Source of the DNA: Owenweeksia hongkongensis DSM 17368
GTDB taxonomy: Bacteria > Bacteroidota > Bacteroidia > Flavobacteriales > Schleiferiaceae
Direction of reading: 5' to 3'
NCBI RefSeq assembly: GCF_000236705.1
Contig: NC_016599.1
Location: 1,054,001-1,118,000 of the forward strand
DNA length: 64,000 nucleotides
The translations under genes and the position numbers were made by a program. Within the stretch, counting starts at the first letter, position 1. Each line of letters begins with the position of its first letter. Below the pieces are notes generated by a model. It did no database searches, was not told where the DNA came from, and was given only the letters and a program-made list of their open reading frames with translations. Of this stretch, positions 43,480 through 52,295 are shown in pieces.

Positions 43480-46098
43480 ATGGATCAAAATAAGTTTACA
43501 ATTAAGACGCAGGAAGCTCTACAACGAGCCCAGCAACTTACCATGGAACATGGGCAGCAGTCTGTGGAAAATGGTCATCTGCTCAAAGCTATTTTTGATG
43601 TAGATGAAAATATACTCCCCTTTATTTTAAAAAAGCTAAGTGTAAATGTTGATGTATTTCAGCAAACGCTGGATAGCATAATTACCTCCTACCCTAAAGT
43701 GGAAGGTGGCAACATTCAGTTTTCACGATATGCTGGCGATACACTCAATCGTGCAATTTCGTCTCTTAAAGAATGGAATGATGAATACGTTTCATTGGAA
43801 CACATCATCATGGCCATCTTTAAGGGTGGCGATAGTATTAGCCAAATGATGAAGGATAATGGTATCACAGAAAAAAATCTAAAAGCTACCATACAAGAAT
43901 TGCGCAAAGGACAGCGAGTAACTTCTAGTAGCGCTGAAGATTCTTATAATGCTTTAGAAAAATATGCACGAAACCTCAATCAATTGGCCGCTGACGGAAA
44001 ACTAGATCCCGTAATTGGTCGTGATGAAGAAATAAGAAGAGTGCTTCAAATCCTTTCCAGACGTACCAAAAATAACCCTATCCTTATCGGTGAACCTGGT
44101 GTAGGTAAAACTGCTATTGCAGAAGGAATGGCGCATCGTATTATAAACGGAGATGTACCTGAAAACCTAAAAGACAAATTGATTTTCAGTTTGGATATGG
44201 GTGCACTTATAGCTGGTGCTAAATACAAGGGTGAGTTTGAAGAAAGACTTAAATCTGTAGTAAAAGAAGTTACCGAATCGGAAGGACGCATTGTGATGTT
44301 TATTGATGAGATACACACATTGGTAGGTGCCGGAGGTGGTGATGGAGCTATGGATGCTGCAAATATTCTAAAACCAGCATTGGCTCGTGGAGAGTTGCGT
44401 GCCATCGGAGCCACAACTTTGAACGAGTACCAAAAATTCTTTGAGAAAGACAAAGCACTGGAAAGGCGTTTTCAAAAAGTAATAGTAGATGAACCCGATA
44501 CAGAGTCTGCTATTGCCATAATGCGAGGTATTAAAGAAAAGTATGAATCTCATCACAAAGTGAGAATTAAAGACGAAGCAATCTTAGCTTCGGTAGAGCT
44601 CTCGCAACGCTATATCACAGATCGTTTTCTTCCGGATAAGTCGATTGATCTTATTGATGAAGCTGCTTCTAAATTGAGGATGGAGATGAACTCAAAGCCT
44701 GAGGAAATTGATATTCTGGATAGGAAGATTATGCAGCTTGAAATCGAGCTGGAAGCTATTAAGCGTGAAGGTGACAAGTCGAAACAGGAAATTTTGAAGA
44801 AGGATTTGGCTGACATCAACGATCAGCGTAAAACCCTTACCGCAAAATGGGAAGAAGAGAAATCGGTGGTAGAAGGAATTCAACAAGCTAAAGATGATAT
44901 TGAGAAGCTTAAACTGGAAGCCGACCAAGCTGAACGAAGTGGCGAGTACGGCAAAGTAGCTGAAATCCGGTATGGGAAAATGAGTGAAGCTGAAGAGCGT
45001 CTTAAAAAGTTTGAAAGCCAGATTGAAGACATGCAACAGTCTTCTTCTCCCCTTATTAAAGAGGAAGTAGACGCGGAAGATGTGGCTGATGTAATTAGCC
45101 GTTGGACAGGAATTCCGGTTTCTAAAATGCTGGAAAGCGAACGTGAAAAACTGCTACGCCTGGAAGAAGAACTGCACAAGCGTGTAGTAGGTCAAAATGA
45201 AGCGATAATGGCTGTATCTGATGCCGTACGCAGAAGCAGAGCTGGATTACAAGACCAGAATAGACCAATTGGTTCTTTCATATTCTTTGGTACCACCGGA
45301 GTTGGTAAAACTGAAGTTGCAAAGGCTCTGGCTGAATATCTATTTAATGATGATAATGCCATTACACGCATAGACATGAGTGAGTACCAGGAACGTCATT
45401 CGGTGAGCCGATTGATTGGTGCGCCTCCCGGATATGTGGGATATGATGAAGGTGGACAACTTACAGAAGCTGTACGCAGAAAGCCTTACTCTGTAGTCCT
45501 TTTGGACGAAATTGAAAAGGCGCACCCCGATACGTTCAACATCTTGTTGCAAGTATTGGATGAAGGCCGATTGACGGATAACAAAGGCCGTGTGGCGAAC
45601 TTTAGGAATACGATTATTATTATGACTTCAAACCTCGGATCGCACCTGATACAAGAGAAATTTGAAGGTATGACCGATGATAATAGACATGAAGTGTATG
45701 AAGACACCCGTGATGAAGTGATACAGTTGCTAAGACAAACCATTCGTCCTGAATTTTTGAACAGGATTGATGAGATGATCATGTTCCAGCCTCTGGGTAA
45801 AGATGACGTGAAGCAAATTGTAAAACTGCAAATCAATGGCTTGAAAAAACTGCTGAAAAAGCAGGGAATCATGATTGATGCTTCAGACAGTGCACTGAGT
45901 TACCTAGCCGATGTTGGTTTTGACCCTCAGTTTGGAGCAAGGCCAATAAAGCGAGTTATTCAGAAACGTATCTTAAATCATCTTTCTAAAGAGATTTTGG
46001 CAGGCAAAGTTGACAAAGATGGATTGATACTCATTGACACCGAGAACGACAGTCTGGTATTTAGAAATGCCCCGGCCGAACTTCCTGAAATGGACTAA
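43480..46098 (+). CDS. clpB: ATP-dependent disaggregase ClpB
   Basis: An 872-aa AAA+ chaperone that pulls apart protein aggregates with DnaK. The N-terminal Clp_N repeats span about 1-150. Nucleotide-binding domain 1 has GEPGVGKT. The Leu/Glu/Lys-rich coiled-coil middle domain (about 400-530) separates it from domain 2, which has GTTGVGKT. The C-terminal D2-small domain (PEFLNRIDEMIMF, GARPIKRVIQ) completes the protein. Length and the M domain make it ClpB, not ClpA or ClpC. It is a single-gene unit with unusual repeats upstream and a terminator behind. Confidence 0.97.
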   Translation: MDQNKFTIKTQEALQRAQQLTMEHGQQSVENGHLLKAIFDVDENILPFILKKLSVNVDVFQQTLDSIITSYPKVEGGNIQFSRYAGDTLNRAISSLKEWNDEYVSLEHIIMAIFKGGDSISQMMKDNGITEKNLKATIQELRKGQRVTSSSAEDSYNALEKYARNLNQLAADGKLDPVIGRDEEIRRVLQILSRRTKNNPILIGEPGVGKTAIAEGMAHRIINGDVPENLKDKLIFSLDMGALIAGAKYKGEFEERLKSVVKEVTESEGRIVMFIDEIHTLVGAGGGDGAMDAANILKPALARGELRAIGATTLNEYQKFFEKDKALERRFQKVIVDEPDTESAIAIMRGIKEKYESHHKVRIKDEAILASVELSQRYITDRFLPDKSIDLIDEAASKLRMEMNSKPEEIDILDRKIMQLEIELEAIKREGDKSKQEILKKDLADINDQRKTLTAKWEEEKSVVEGIQQAKDDIEKLKLEADQAERSGEYGKVAEIRYGKMSEAEERLKKFESQIEDMQQSSSPLIKEEVDAEDVADVISRWTGIPVSKMLESEREKLLRLEEELHKRVVGQNEAIMAVSDAVRRSRAGLQDQNRPIGSFIFFGTTGVGKTEVAKALAEYLFNDDNAITRIDMSEYQERHSVSRLIGAPPGYVGYDEGGQLTEAVRRKPYSVVLLDEIEKAHPDTFNILLQVLDEGRLTDNKGRVANFRNTIIIMTSNLGSHLIQEKFEGMTDDNRHEVYEDTRDEVIQLLRQTIRPEFLNRIDEMIMFQPLGKDDVKQIVKLQINGLKKLLKKQGIMIDASDSALSYLADVGFDPQFGARPIKRVIQKRILNHLSKEILAGKVDKDGLILIDTENDSLVFRNAPAELPEMD

Positions 46099-46102
46099 AA
46101 AG

Positions 46103-46127
46103 AAAAGCGCCTTAGGGCGCTTTTTTA
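46103..46127 (+). terminator. Terminator of clpB
   Basis: AAAAGCGCC and GGCGCTTTT form a stem with a short TTAG loop and a TTTTTT tail, a few bases after the clpB stop. Confidence 0.85.
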
Positions 46128-46139
46128 CTTTAATATAAA

Positions 46140-46182
46140 AGTTCCCCTTTCATTCTGTCCTCATGACCGAAAAAGGGGAACT
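46140..46182 (-). terminator. Probable terminator of the beta-helix protein gene
   Basis: AGTTCCCCTTT (46140-46150) and AAAGGGGAACT (46172-46182) form an 11-bp stem with a 21-base loop. On the minus strand it is followed by TTTTATATT and lies 18 bases after the stop at 46201. Confidence 0.55.
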
Positions 46183-46200
46183 CAAAACTAGGTAAGGGGA

Positions 46201-47721
46201 TTATCTCTTTACAAACTGTACAGCTTGTGGTCCTTGCAGAGTATTGGCTTGCATCAAATAGGTTCCTGCTGGCAGATCAGCAATATCCAGTTTCATGGTT
46301 GCTCCAAAATCATTTTGCTGCGAAAGCATACGCTGGCCAAACATATTATAAATAGCTACCTCTGTAATATCTTCAGTTTGTGTTATAGTAAGATAGTTGG
46401 TAGCTGGATTTGGGTAAATAGTAAGATCAACACTAGCTCTTTCTACCAAAGAAACACCGCTAACTCTTGGCTGGTAAGCTCCGATGGCAATACTACCGGT
46501 TACAGCATCTCTGCGCTCTTCACCTGCCAAATCAACATTTGTCCATGTACTTTCGTAAGATGCTGAATCGCCTTGCGTGGCATAAGCTACAGTTGGTCTG
46601 AAATCGCCTGCAGCATAATCCTCAAAAGGTGAAGTTGAACTTACAGTACTCCCTACAAAACTGTTCAGTTGATTCCAGTCACCACCATTATTCAAGCAGT
46701 TGGCACCCACGTATTTTGTACTGGAATTACTGTTGTTGTCCATGGCGATATTATCTATATGCTCATTTTCGTAAAACAAGTTATTATCGAAGTCTATGAT
46801 AATATCTGCATTCGCAGAACCGCCACGCTCTAAAACAAATAGGCACTTATTGAAGTTGGCCGCATCATTTTTGTTCCCCACAAAAGTATTGTTGGTGTAT
46901 TGAATGTCAAATGTGCCAACGGTAAGGTTTACAAACCTTCCGCCAATGCCACCGCCACTTGTTACCGCAGAGCCAGTAGTATTGTTTTCGAAGAGGTTAT
47001 TAATGAAAGTGGCCTTCTTAGCGTTCCCTATAACACTATTTACTCTAAACTCCAGTAGATAGGCTTGATGGCTCACATTGTTTCTAAAGATGCTATTTGA
47101 CACTTCTAAAACCGGGGCCTCATGGCTGGTATAGAAATTAAATGCAGACTGATATAGCGCTGTGTTGTTTTCAAAGATGCAGCCGTTAATTCTCAGTCCT
47201 TTTTGGCGAACACCTGGATAATCTGTTCCTATTCCACCACCAGCATCTGTAGTGCTATAGGCATCCGAAATGGTAAGTCCATCCAGTACTACCACCTCTT
47301 CATCATTTAATGTACCAGTAGGGTCATATGGGATTACCCTAATAATTCTGGGTGCATTATCGGTAAATACATTATTGGCATCGTCTCCGTTAATATCTCC
47401 GCTTAAAATAGTTTTGTAGAGTTCTGGATTGCGCTGGCCCAAACTGGTTTCAGTACCGTTAAATCCACCGTAGAGTTTTTCACCCAGCCTTATATCAAAA
47501 AAGGTATAAGAATAGCTCGGAGTATAGGTTCCTTCTGCTATCCAGATTTCAGCACCAGTAACAGTATTGTCATTTAATGCCTTTTCAAGGCTGGTGTAGG
47601 CACTGGCCCAAGACACTCCGTTGTTCATTCCCGTAGCATCTTTATCTACATAAATTATTGTTTGTGCATTACCTAAAAATGCCGCAGCCGCAAGGCTAAG
47701 TGTGAGTAAAGCTTTTCTCAT
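46201..47721 (-). CDS. Right-handed beta-helix protein with T9SS type A tail
   Basis: A 506-aa exported protein. The signal peptide (MRKALLTLSLAAAAFLGNAQ) leads into the usual opening of parallel beta-helix/polymorphic-repeat proteins (IIYVDKDATGMNNGVSW, IWIAEGTYTPS, LYGGFNGTETSL). Short NNxF/NNLF-type coils recur through about residues 150-330. The end is a T9SS type A sorting domain (IYPNPATNYL, AIYNMFGQRM, AGTYLMQ). The ATG at 47721 is chosen because it starts a clean signal peptide; an ATG seven codons earlier is possible. Probable surface or secreted protein of unknown ligand. Confidence 0.87.
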   Translation of the reverse strand: MRKALLTLSLAAAAFLGNAQTIIYVDKDATGMNNGVSWASAYTSLEKALNDNTVTGAEIWIAEGTYTPSYSYTFFDIRLGEKLYGGFNGTETSLGQRNPELYKTILSGDINGDDANNVFTDNAPRIIRVIPYDPTGTLNDEEVVVLDGLTISDAYSTTDAGGGIGTDYPGVRQKGLRINGCIFENNTALYQSAFNFYTSHEAPVLEVSNSIFRNNVSHQAYLLEFRVNSVIGNAKKATFINNLFENNTTGSAVTSGGGIGGRFVNLTVGTFDIQYTNNTFVGNKNDAANFNKCLFVLERGGSANADIIIDFDNNLFYENEHIDNIAMDNNSNSSTKYVGANCLNNGGDWNQLNSFVGSTVSSTSPFEDYAAGDFRPTVAYATQGDSASYESTWTNVDLAGEERRDAVTGSIAIGAYQPRVSGVSLVERASVDLTIYPNPATNYLTITQTEDITEVAIYNMFGQRMLSQQNDFGATMKLDIADLPAGTYLMQANTLQGPQAVQFVKR

Positions 47722-47764
47722 AATCTCAATTTTTAAATACAATTATTTGCTTCAATTAATGGCG

Positions 47765-47772
47765 CAAACGTA
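47765..47772 (-). promoter_or_regulatory. Putative -7 element for the beta-helix gene
   Basis: The minus strand reads TACGTTTG, an exact TAnnTTTG match, 43 bases before the ATG at 47721. No -33 TTG is evident. Confidence 0.45.
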
Positions 47773-47836
47773 TTGGGAGAAAAATCGAGACTAAAAAAAC
47801 TTTGAGGAACTACAGGAAATATTTGAGGAAGTGCAC

Positions 47837-48568
47837 TTACAGGTTCAGGAGGCTATAAAAATCACGGGCCTTTTGGCGTGAAACGCGGGCCTCAATGCCG
47901 GATGTGAGCAAAACGGTACGCTCAGACTTATTCACCTTTTCAATACAGTTGAGATTGATCAACCATGATTTTTGTACACGGTAAAAAAATGAATCTTCGG
48001 CAAATTCCTCCTCCAACTGTGCCATGTTTTTGCTGGCCGTAAAGCTGCGTTCGGTAGTGTATATCTTGGAGTAAGCTGCTTGGCCTTCAATAGCGATGAT
48101 GTTCGTTTTTTTCACAAACACCCTCTCCCCTTTGTCCATCAGTTTTAGGGTGTTTCTAAATGAGCTGTTGATCTGACCGATCTGCTCCATACTCATGCGG
48201 TGCAGCTGGCGCTCCTGTAGTTTTTGTGCAGCTTGCTTCAGCCGATCTATTTCTACAGGCTTCAGCAAATAGTCAATAGCTGAAAGTTCGAATGCTTTAA
48301 TAGCGTACTTATCATAAGCGGTACAAAACACGATATCGAAATTGATTTCATCAAAGTAGTCCACAATTTCGTAGCCCGCATTTTCAGGCATTTCTACATC
48401 CAGAAAAACTACATCCACTTCATTTTGCTTCAAAAACTGAACAGCTTTGTGCAACAGGTTGAAACATCCTAAAACTTCTATTTGAGGACAAAACCGATTC
48501 ACCAAAAGCGAAAGGTTTTCGCGGGCGCTGGCCTCATCATCCACAATAATAGCGCGTATGGTATCCAT
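47837..48568 (-). CDS. LytTR-family response regulator
   Basis: A 243-aa two-component regulator. The receiver domain has the acidic pair in IVDDE, the phospho-acceptor Asp in VVFLDVEMP and the Lys in YLLKPV. The C-terminal LytTR DNA-binding domain covers about residues 145-243 (KTNIIAIEGQAAYSKIYT, FYRVQKSWLINLNCI). It is the partner of the TPR histidine kinase directly upstream. The ATG at 48568 is preferred because the receiver begins at once; an in-frame ATG at 48595 would add nine residues. Confidence 0.93.
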   Translation of the reverse strand: MDTIRAIIVDDEASARENLSLLVNRFCPQIEVLGCFNLLHKAVQFLKQNEVDVVFLDVEMPENAGYEIVDYFDEINFDIVFCTAYDKYAIKAFELSAIDYLLKPVEIDRLKQAAQKLQERQLHRMSMEQIGQINSSFRNTLKLMDKGERVFVKKTNIIAIEGQAAYSKIYTTERSFTASKNMAQLEEEFAEDSFFYRVQKSWLINLNCIEKVNKSERTVLLTSGIEARVSRQKARDFYSLLNL

Positions 48569-48612
48569 CCCGGCAAATGAAGAAATACGATTCATAAGGT
48601 GCAGTATTTACT

Positions 48613-50697
48613 TTAGGATTGTGCTGAAATATTTGACGAATGGTCCGCAAACGGAATGCGCAACGTCACCCGGGTTCCTGTGGCGATGCCATTTTCTTCC
48701 AGATCCTCATACTCAAGGCCGATGGTGATTTTCAGCTTTTCCTGCATCATGTTCAGTCGCTTTTTTATGGAACTAATAGCATACGACTGATGCTTGGTAT
48801 TGCGCTGCTGGTTTATTTTCTGTGCCGCCTTTCGGCCGATCCCATTGTCTTCAATCACACAAATCAGCGCATCCTCTACCTGCATGTGCACCTGTAGCTT
48901 TCTATCCGTTTCTTTATGAAAAAGGCCATGTTTCACCGCATTTTCAATAAAAGGCTGAATAAGCATAGGAGGAATTTCGCGCTCGGGTATTTCTGTGGGA
49001 TAATTGATTTCAAAATCAAAATCCTCACGAAAGCGGAGCTTCTCTAACTTGAGGTAAGTTTCCAGCGTTTCTATTTCCTTTTTCAGGGAAATATATTCCT
49101 GCTCAGATGAATTAAGCGTCTCTCTGATAAGCGTAGCAAACTTGTTAATGTAATCGTAAGAACTATCCACATTGCCCTGCAACACCAGTGTTTGTATAGA
49201 ATTAAGGGCATTAAAAATAAAGTGAGGATTCATCTGCGCCTGCAGCGCCTTCAGGTTTGAAGCCAGAATTTTGTCATTCTTACTCAGCTCCAACTCATGA
49301 TAAGCTTCATCCAACTCCTCCTTTTGCTTTCTGATAGTTTTCAGCCTTTTGTAATTGATAAGCAGGCCAATACTGATGAGCACCAAAATGGCTATACCCG
49401 CCTGTATCACTACATTTTTGCGAGCTTCCTGTTCCTGTGCTACAGCTATTTCCTTTTGAAAATCGGCTTCAGCAAGCGCTTGTTGCTTTTCATATTCATA
49501 AGAAATGGCCTGCTCCAGTGCCTGGTTTTTCAGGCTTTCATTTCTAAGGGTATCCTTCAGGTTATTGAACTCCAGTAGGTATTGATTGGCCTTTTCATAT
49601 TTTTTGGTGGTCGTATAAATTTCGCCCAGTAAACCTGCAGCTTTGCTCTGCTTATGCTTTAGCCCCAATACCTTGGAGATTTGGTATGCTTCGTTTGCAT
49701 TTTTCTCAGCTTTAGCAAAATCACCACGATTAAAGTCATTTTGTGCCAAAGAAAGTAAGCCCTGCACAGCATCCTGTGGGCGATTAGCCGCTTCGGCCAA
49801 TTGCACAATTTCTGTAAAATATATTTCAGCAGAATCCAAATGCCCACGACTAGCTGCAATCTTTCCCAAAACATCCAGACCATTAATCTTGTCAGCCCCT
49901 GCACTAGCCTCATCCAAAAGTTGCACACCCCGTAGGCTCAGCCTCTGTGCCTGTAAGTAATCCTTCTGTGAAAAATAAACGCTGGCCAGAGTGGTAGAAG
50001 CAAATCCTTCAAGACGCTTGTCTCTTATACGCTGGGCAATAAGCAATGCTCGCTGGTAATGTTTTAGTGCTTCCGCCTGATTTCCCAAACTGCTATGTAC
50101 ATCCCCCAAACTTATATCCACATTGGCCAGGCCGGAAGAATCTCCGCTGGTCTCGGCCAAACGCAAAGCTTGGTTATAAAAATCTATGGCAGCCTGCAGT
50201 CGCCCACGCTCTTCATTGATAAGGGCTATGGCGTATAGCATTTTCCCCTGCCCTTCTTCATATCCACCCTCTTCAAAAGCTTCTAAAGCCTTTTGGTAAT
50301 GAAGTTCTGCTCGTTCAAAATCACTTTGTATATCGTGCAGGTAACCTTTATTGGCGTAGGCCACACCGTGGTAGTACAAGTACTTTTTACGAAGGGTAGA
50401 TTCCTGAGTTTTGCTTAAAATTTGGTTTGTCTTCCGTAGAATTACGTCATTATACAGCGGCCAAACCTCATCATTCCAACATTCATCTATCAGGTCTTCC
50501 AAAATAGCCAACCTGCTGGTGTCTTGCTTTGCCTGGTGATAAAGTGCCATTTTAGATTGCACCAATGCACTATCTTCTGTGCTTAGTTGAATTTGATCAA
50601 GAGATTCAACCAAGAAATAATCGGGATCGGAGAAATCATTTTGAGCTACAGCGCAAAAAAAGCACAGCAGCAAAATAGCCGAAAAAGTAGCCTTCAT
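48613..50697 (-). CDS. TPR-containing sensor histidine kinase (LytS/YehU type)
   Basis: A 694-aa protein. A signal peptide (about 1-18) is followed by periplasmic TPR repeats (about 60-380; ALEAFEEGGYEEGQGKML, ALKHYQRALLIAQ and similar). Then come one membrane segment (about 428-448), a coiled coil, and a His_kinase domain with phospho-acceptor His492 in QMNPHFIFNALNSI, and an ATPase domain (LIQPFIENAVKHGL, IEDNGIGRKAAQK). It forms a pair with the LytTR regulator 17-44 bases downstream. The signal sensed is unknown; this design is frequent in Bacteroidota. Confidence 0.92.
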   Translation of the reverse strand: MKATFSAILLLCFFCAVAQNDFSDPDYFLVESLDQIQLSTEDSALVQSKMALYHQAKQDTSRLAILEDLIDECWNDEVWPLYNDVILRKTNQILSKTQESTLRKKYLYYHGVAYANKGYLHDIQSDFERAELHYQKALEAFEEGGYEEGQGKMLYAIALINEERGRLQAAIDFYNQALRLAETSGDSSGLANVDISLGDVHSSLGNQAEALKHYQRALLIAQRIRDKRLEGFASTTLASVYFSQKDYLQAQRLSLRGVQLLDEASAGADKINGLDVLGKIAASRGHLDSAEIYFTEIVQLAEAANRPQDAVQGLLSLAQNDFNRGDFAKAEKNANEAYQISKVLGLKHKQSKAAGLLGEIYTTTKKYEKANQYLLEFNNLKDTLRNESLKNQALEQAISYEYEKQQALAEADFQKEIAVAQEQEARKNVVIQAGIAILVLISIGLLINYKRLKTIRKQKEELDEAYHELELSKNDKILASNLKALQAQMNPHFIFNALNSIQTLVLQGNVDSSYDYINKFATLIRETLNSSEQEYISLKKEIETLETYLKLEKLRFREDFDFEINYPTEIPEREIPPMLIQPFIENAVKHGLFHKETDRKLQVHMQVEDALICVIEDNGIGRKAAQKINQQRNTKHQSYAISSIKKRLNMMQEKLKITIGLEYEDLEENGIATGTRVTLRIPFADHSSNISAQS

Positions 50698-50778
50698 GTA
50701 GTAGAGTTAAGCTTTCAATCGATGACAAATTTTGGACTTTTTTAAAAAAATCCAATTTGAACGGCCTAAAAATTTTCT

Positions 50779-51576
50779 CTATAGAAGTACTTTAAACCAA
50801 AAGTTAATTCCTGATGATGAGTCCATATCATCACCACCTTGCCCAGGTCGTCTTCCACCTCCTTGACCACCTTGTCCTCCACCGGGAGGTCCGCCTCCCC
50901 CCATCTGTACTCCTCCTGATGGAGGAGCACTTGGCTTTGCTCCACGCTCGAAATTAGCTTCTACCCCTACACTTACTAATCTGTTTGTGCCACCTTCTTC
51001 AGTAAAAATACTCGTGAGAGGAACCTTGACTTTATAAAGTAATTCCCCATCCTTATTCATGCTTATATCTACCTTTATCGGTCCCTTCTCCAATCTGTAG
51101 TTCAAGCGTTCAAAACTACCTTCTTCTAAAAATCCGTGAAGTTCAATGTAGCTGATTCGGCTTTGAAATTGTTGCATGAGCCTACGTGCCATTTCTTTAT
51201 TATCCCGAGAATCCTCCATCGGCTGCCTCTCCCCTCTATCCATCGGAGGTCTGCCTCCCTCGGCATGAGGATCTTTTGCAGGATAGGTAAAACCTAAATA
51301 CTCCCTTTTTCTACCAGCCTCATCAAACCACACAGAAATCCCCTGCATCAAAATTTGTCTTTGGCTAGTTGGGTCGCTTGTGGCCAATGTTAAATGCAGA
51401 TTTTTAGAATCGTGTTGTGCCCAATAAAGTATTTTGCTATCCTGATCTACAAATGGTGATGGAAGTTCCTCTGTGTTATTCGTGCTTTTTGATGTATAAA
51501 CCGGGCTGGAGGCACATCCACCAATTACGAATATTGCTATGGCCAATAACCAAACCTTTATAATATAATATTTCAT
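50779..51576 (-). CDS. Lipoprotein with Gly-rich C-terminal tail
   Basis: A 265-aa probable lipoprotein. The ATG at 51576 starts a signal with lipobox Ile-Gly-Gly-Cys near residue 20; an upstream extension would put a second hydrophobic stretch before it and is less likely. The middle (about 50-210) is a beta-rich domain (ILYWAQHDSKNLHLTLATS, ELLYKVKVPLTSIF). The tail is strongly Gly/Gln/Arg/Pro-rich (about 219-248) and the last 17 residues are again ordinary sequence. I do not recognise a named family; similar lipoproteins with Gly-rich tails occur in Bacteroidota. Confidence 0.7.
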   Translation of the reverse strand: MKYYIIKVWLLAIAIFVIGGCASSPVYTSKSTNNTEELPSPFVDQDSKILYWAQHDSKNLHLTLATSDPTSQRQILMQGISVWFDEAGRKREYLGFTYPAKDPHAEGGRPPMDRGERQPMEDSRDNKEMARRLMQQFQSRISYIELHGFLEEGSFERLNYRLEKGPIKVDISMNKDGELLYKVKVPLTSIFTEEGGTNRLVSVGVEANFERGAKPSAPPSGGVQMGGGGPPGGGQGGQGGGRRPGQGGDDMDSSSGINFWFKVLL

Positions 51577-51758
51577 GAAAACTGTTAGTGAATTAAAAAA
51601 GCTCATACCTATGAGCCATGAAAATAGGATGAAACAGAGTTCATAAGGTTTAAAGCAGTTTTTACTTTCTTTTTCCATATACAAGCTCCGCATGAATATT
51701 TTTAGATGTAATAATCCTATCAGGCGGAATCAAGCTGTTATTCGGTACTAAGATGAAA

Positions 51759-52061
51759 CTATCTGTCACCAACATACTCCAGCGCCTTCTCAGCAAAGCC
51801 TTTCCATTGCTCCTTGTAATCAAAAGGAACTTGTACCCACTCTTTCATAGCTCGCCCTTTTCCTGAAGGATCAAAAAGCTGAGAACCATCTAAACTCAAT
51901 GCCTTTTTATGTGCTTCATCAGTGAGCTTAAAAACCATGGCATTTTGAAAAAAACATGCAAAAGCCTTCTTATTCACCTTATAGCAAGGTTTTCCAAACA
52001 TTTGGCTTTTCTCGCCCAGCTTCTCTCCTATGCTATTGAATAATGATTCCTGTTCTGTCAT
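51759..52061 (-). CDS. TfoX/Sxy N-terminal domain-like protein
   Basis: A 100-aa cytosolic protein resembling the TfoX N-terminal domain or YjbR-like fold (EKLGEKSQMFGKPCYKVN, FKLTDEAHKKALSL, FDPSGKGRAMKEWVQVP). The TfoX C-terminal domain is absent. Such stand-alone proteins are widespread and of unknown role; a competence role is not implied. Single-gene unit. Confidence 0.75.
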   Translation of the reverse strand: MTEQESLFNSIGEKLGEKSQMFGKPCYKVNKKAFACFFQNAMVFKLTDEAHKKALSLDGSQLFDPSGKGRAMKEWVQVPFDYKEQWKGFAEKALEYVGDR

Positions 52062-52295
52062 TTCGTGGATTTTATCAAGCTACAAATTTGAGTACAAAGA
52101 CACTGAGTCTATCACTGATAACCACGCATTTGTGAAAAACATTAATATTATTCCTCCTTATTTACTCTTGCACTACACCTCCCTGATAAATAAAGACCAA
52201 AGCTAACAATAAGCCATTCTAACTATACCAAAATGCACTCTAGTTGGCTCTAAAAAATTATTACCTTTAAAATCAACATGGATGTATAAATAGCT

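Noticed and set aside
44046-44453. 135-codon minus-strand frame inside clpB
   Set aside because: It is antisense to the conserved ClpB frame with no domain of its own.
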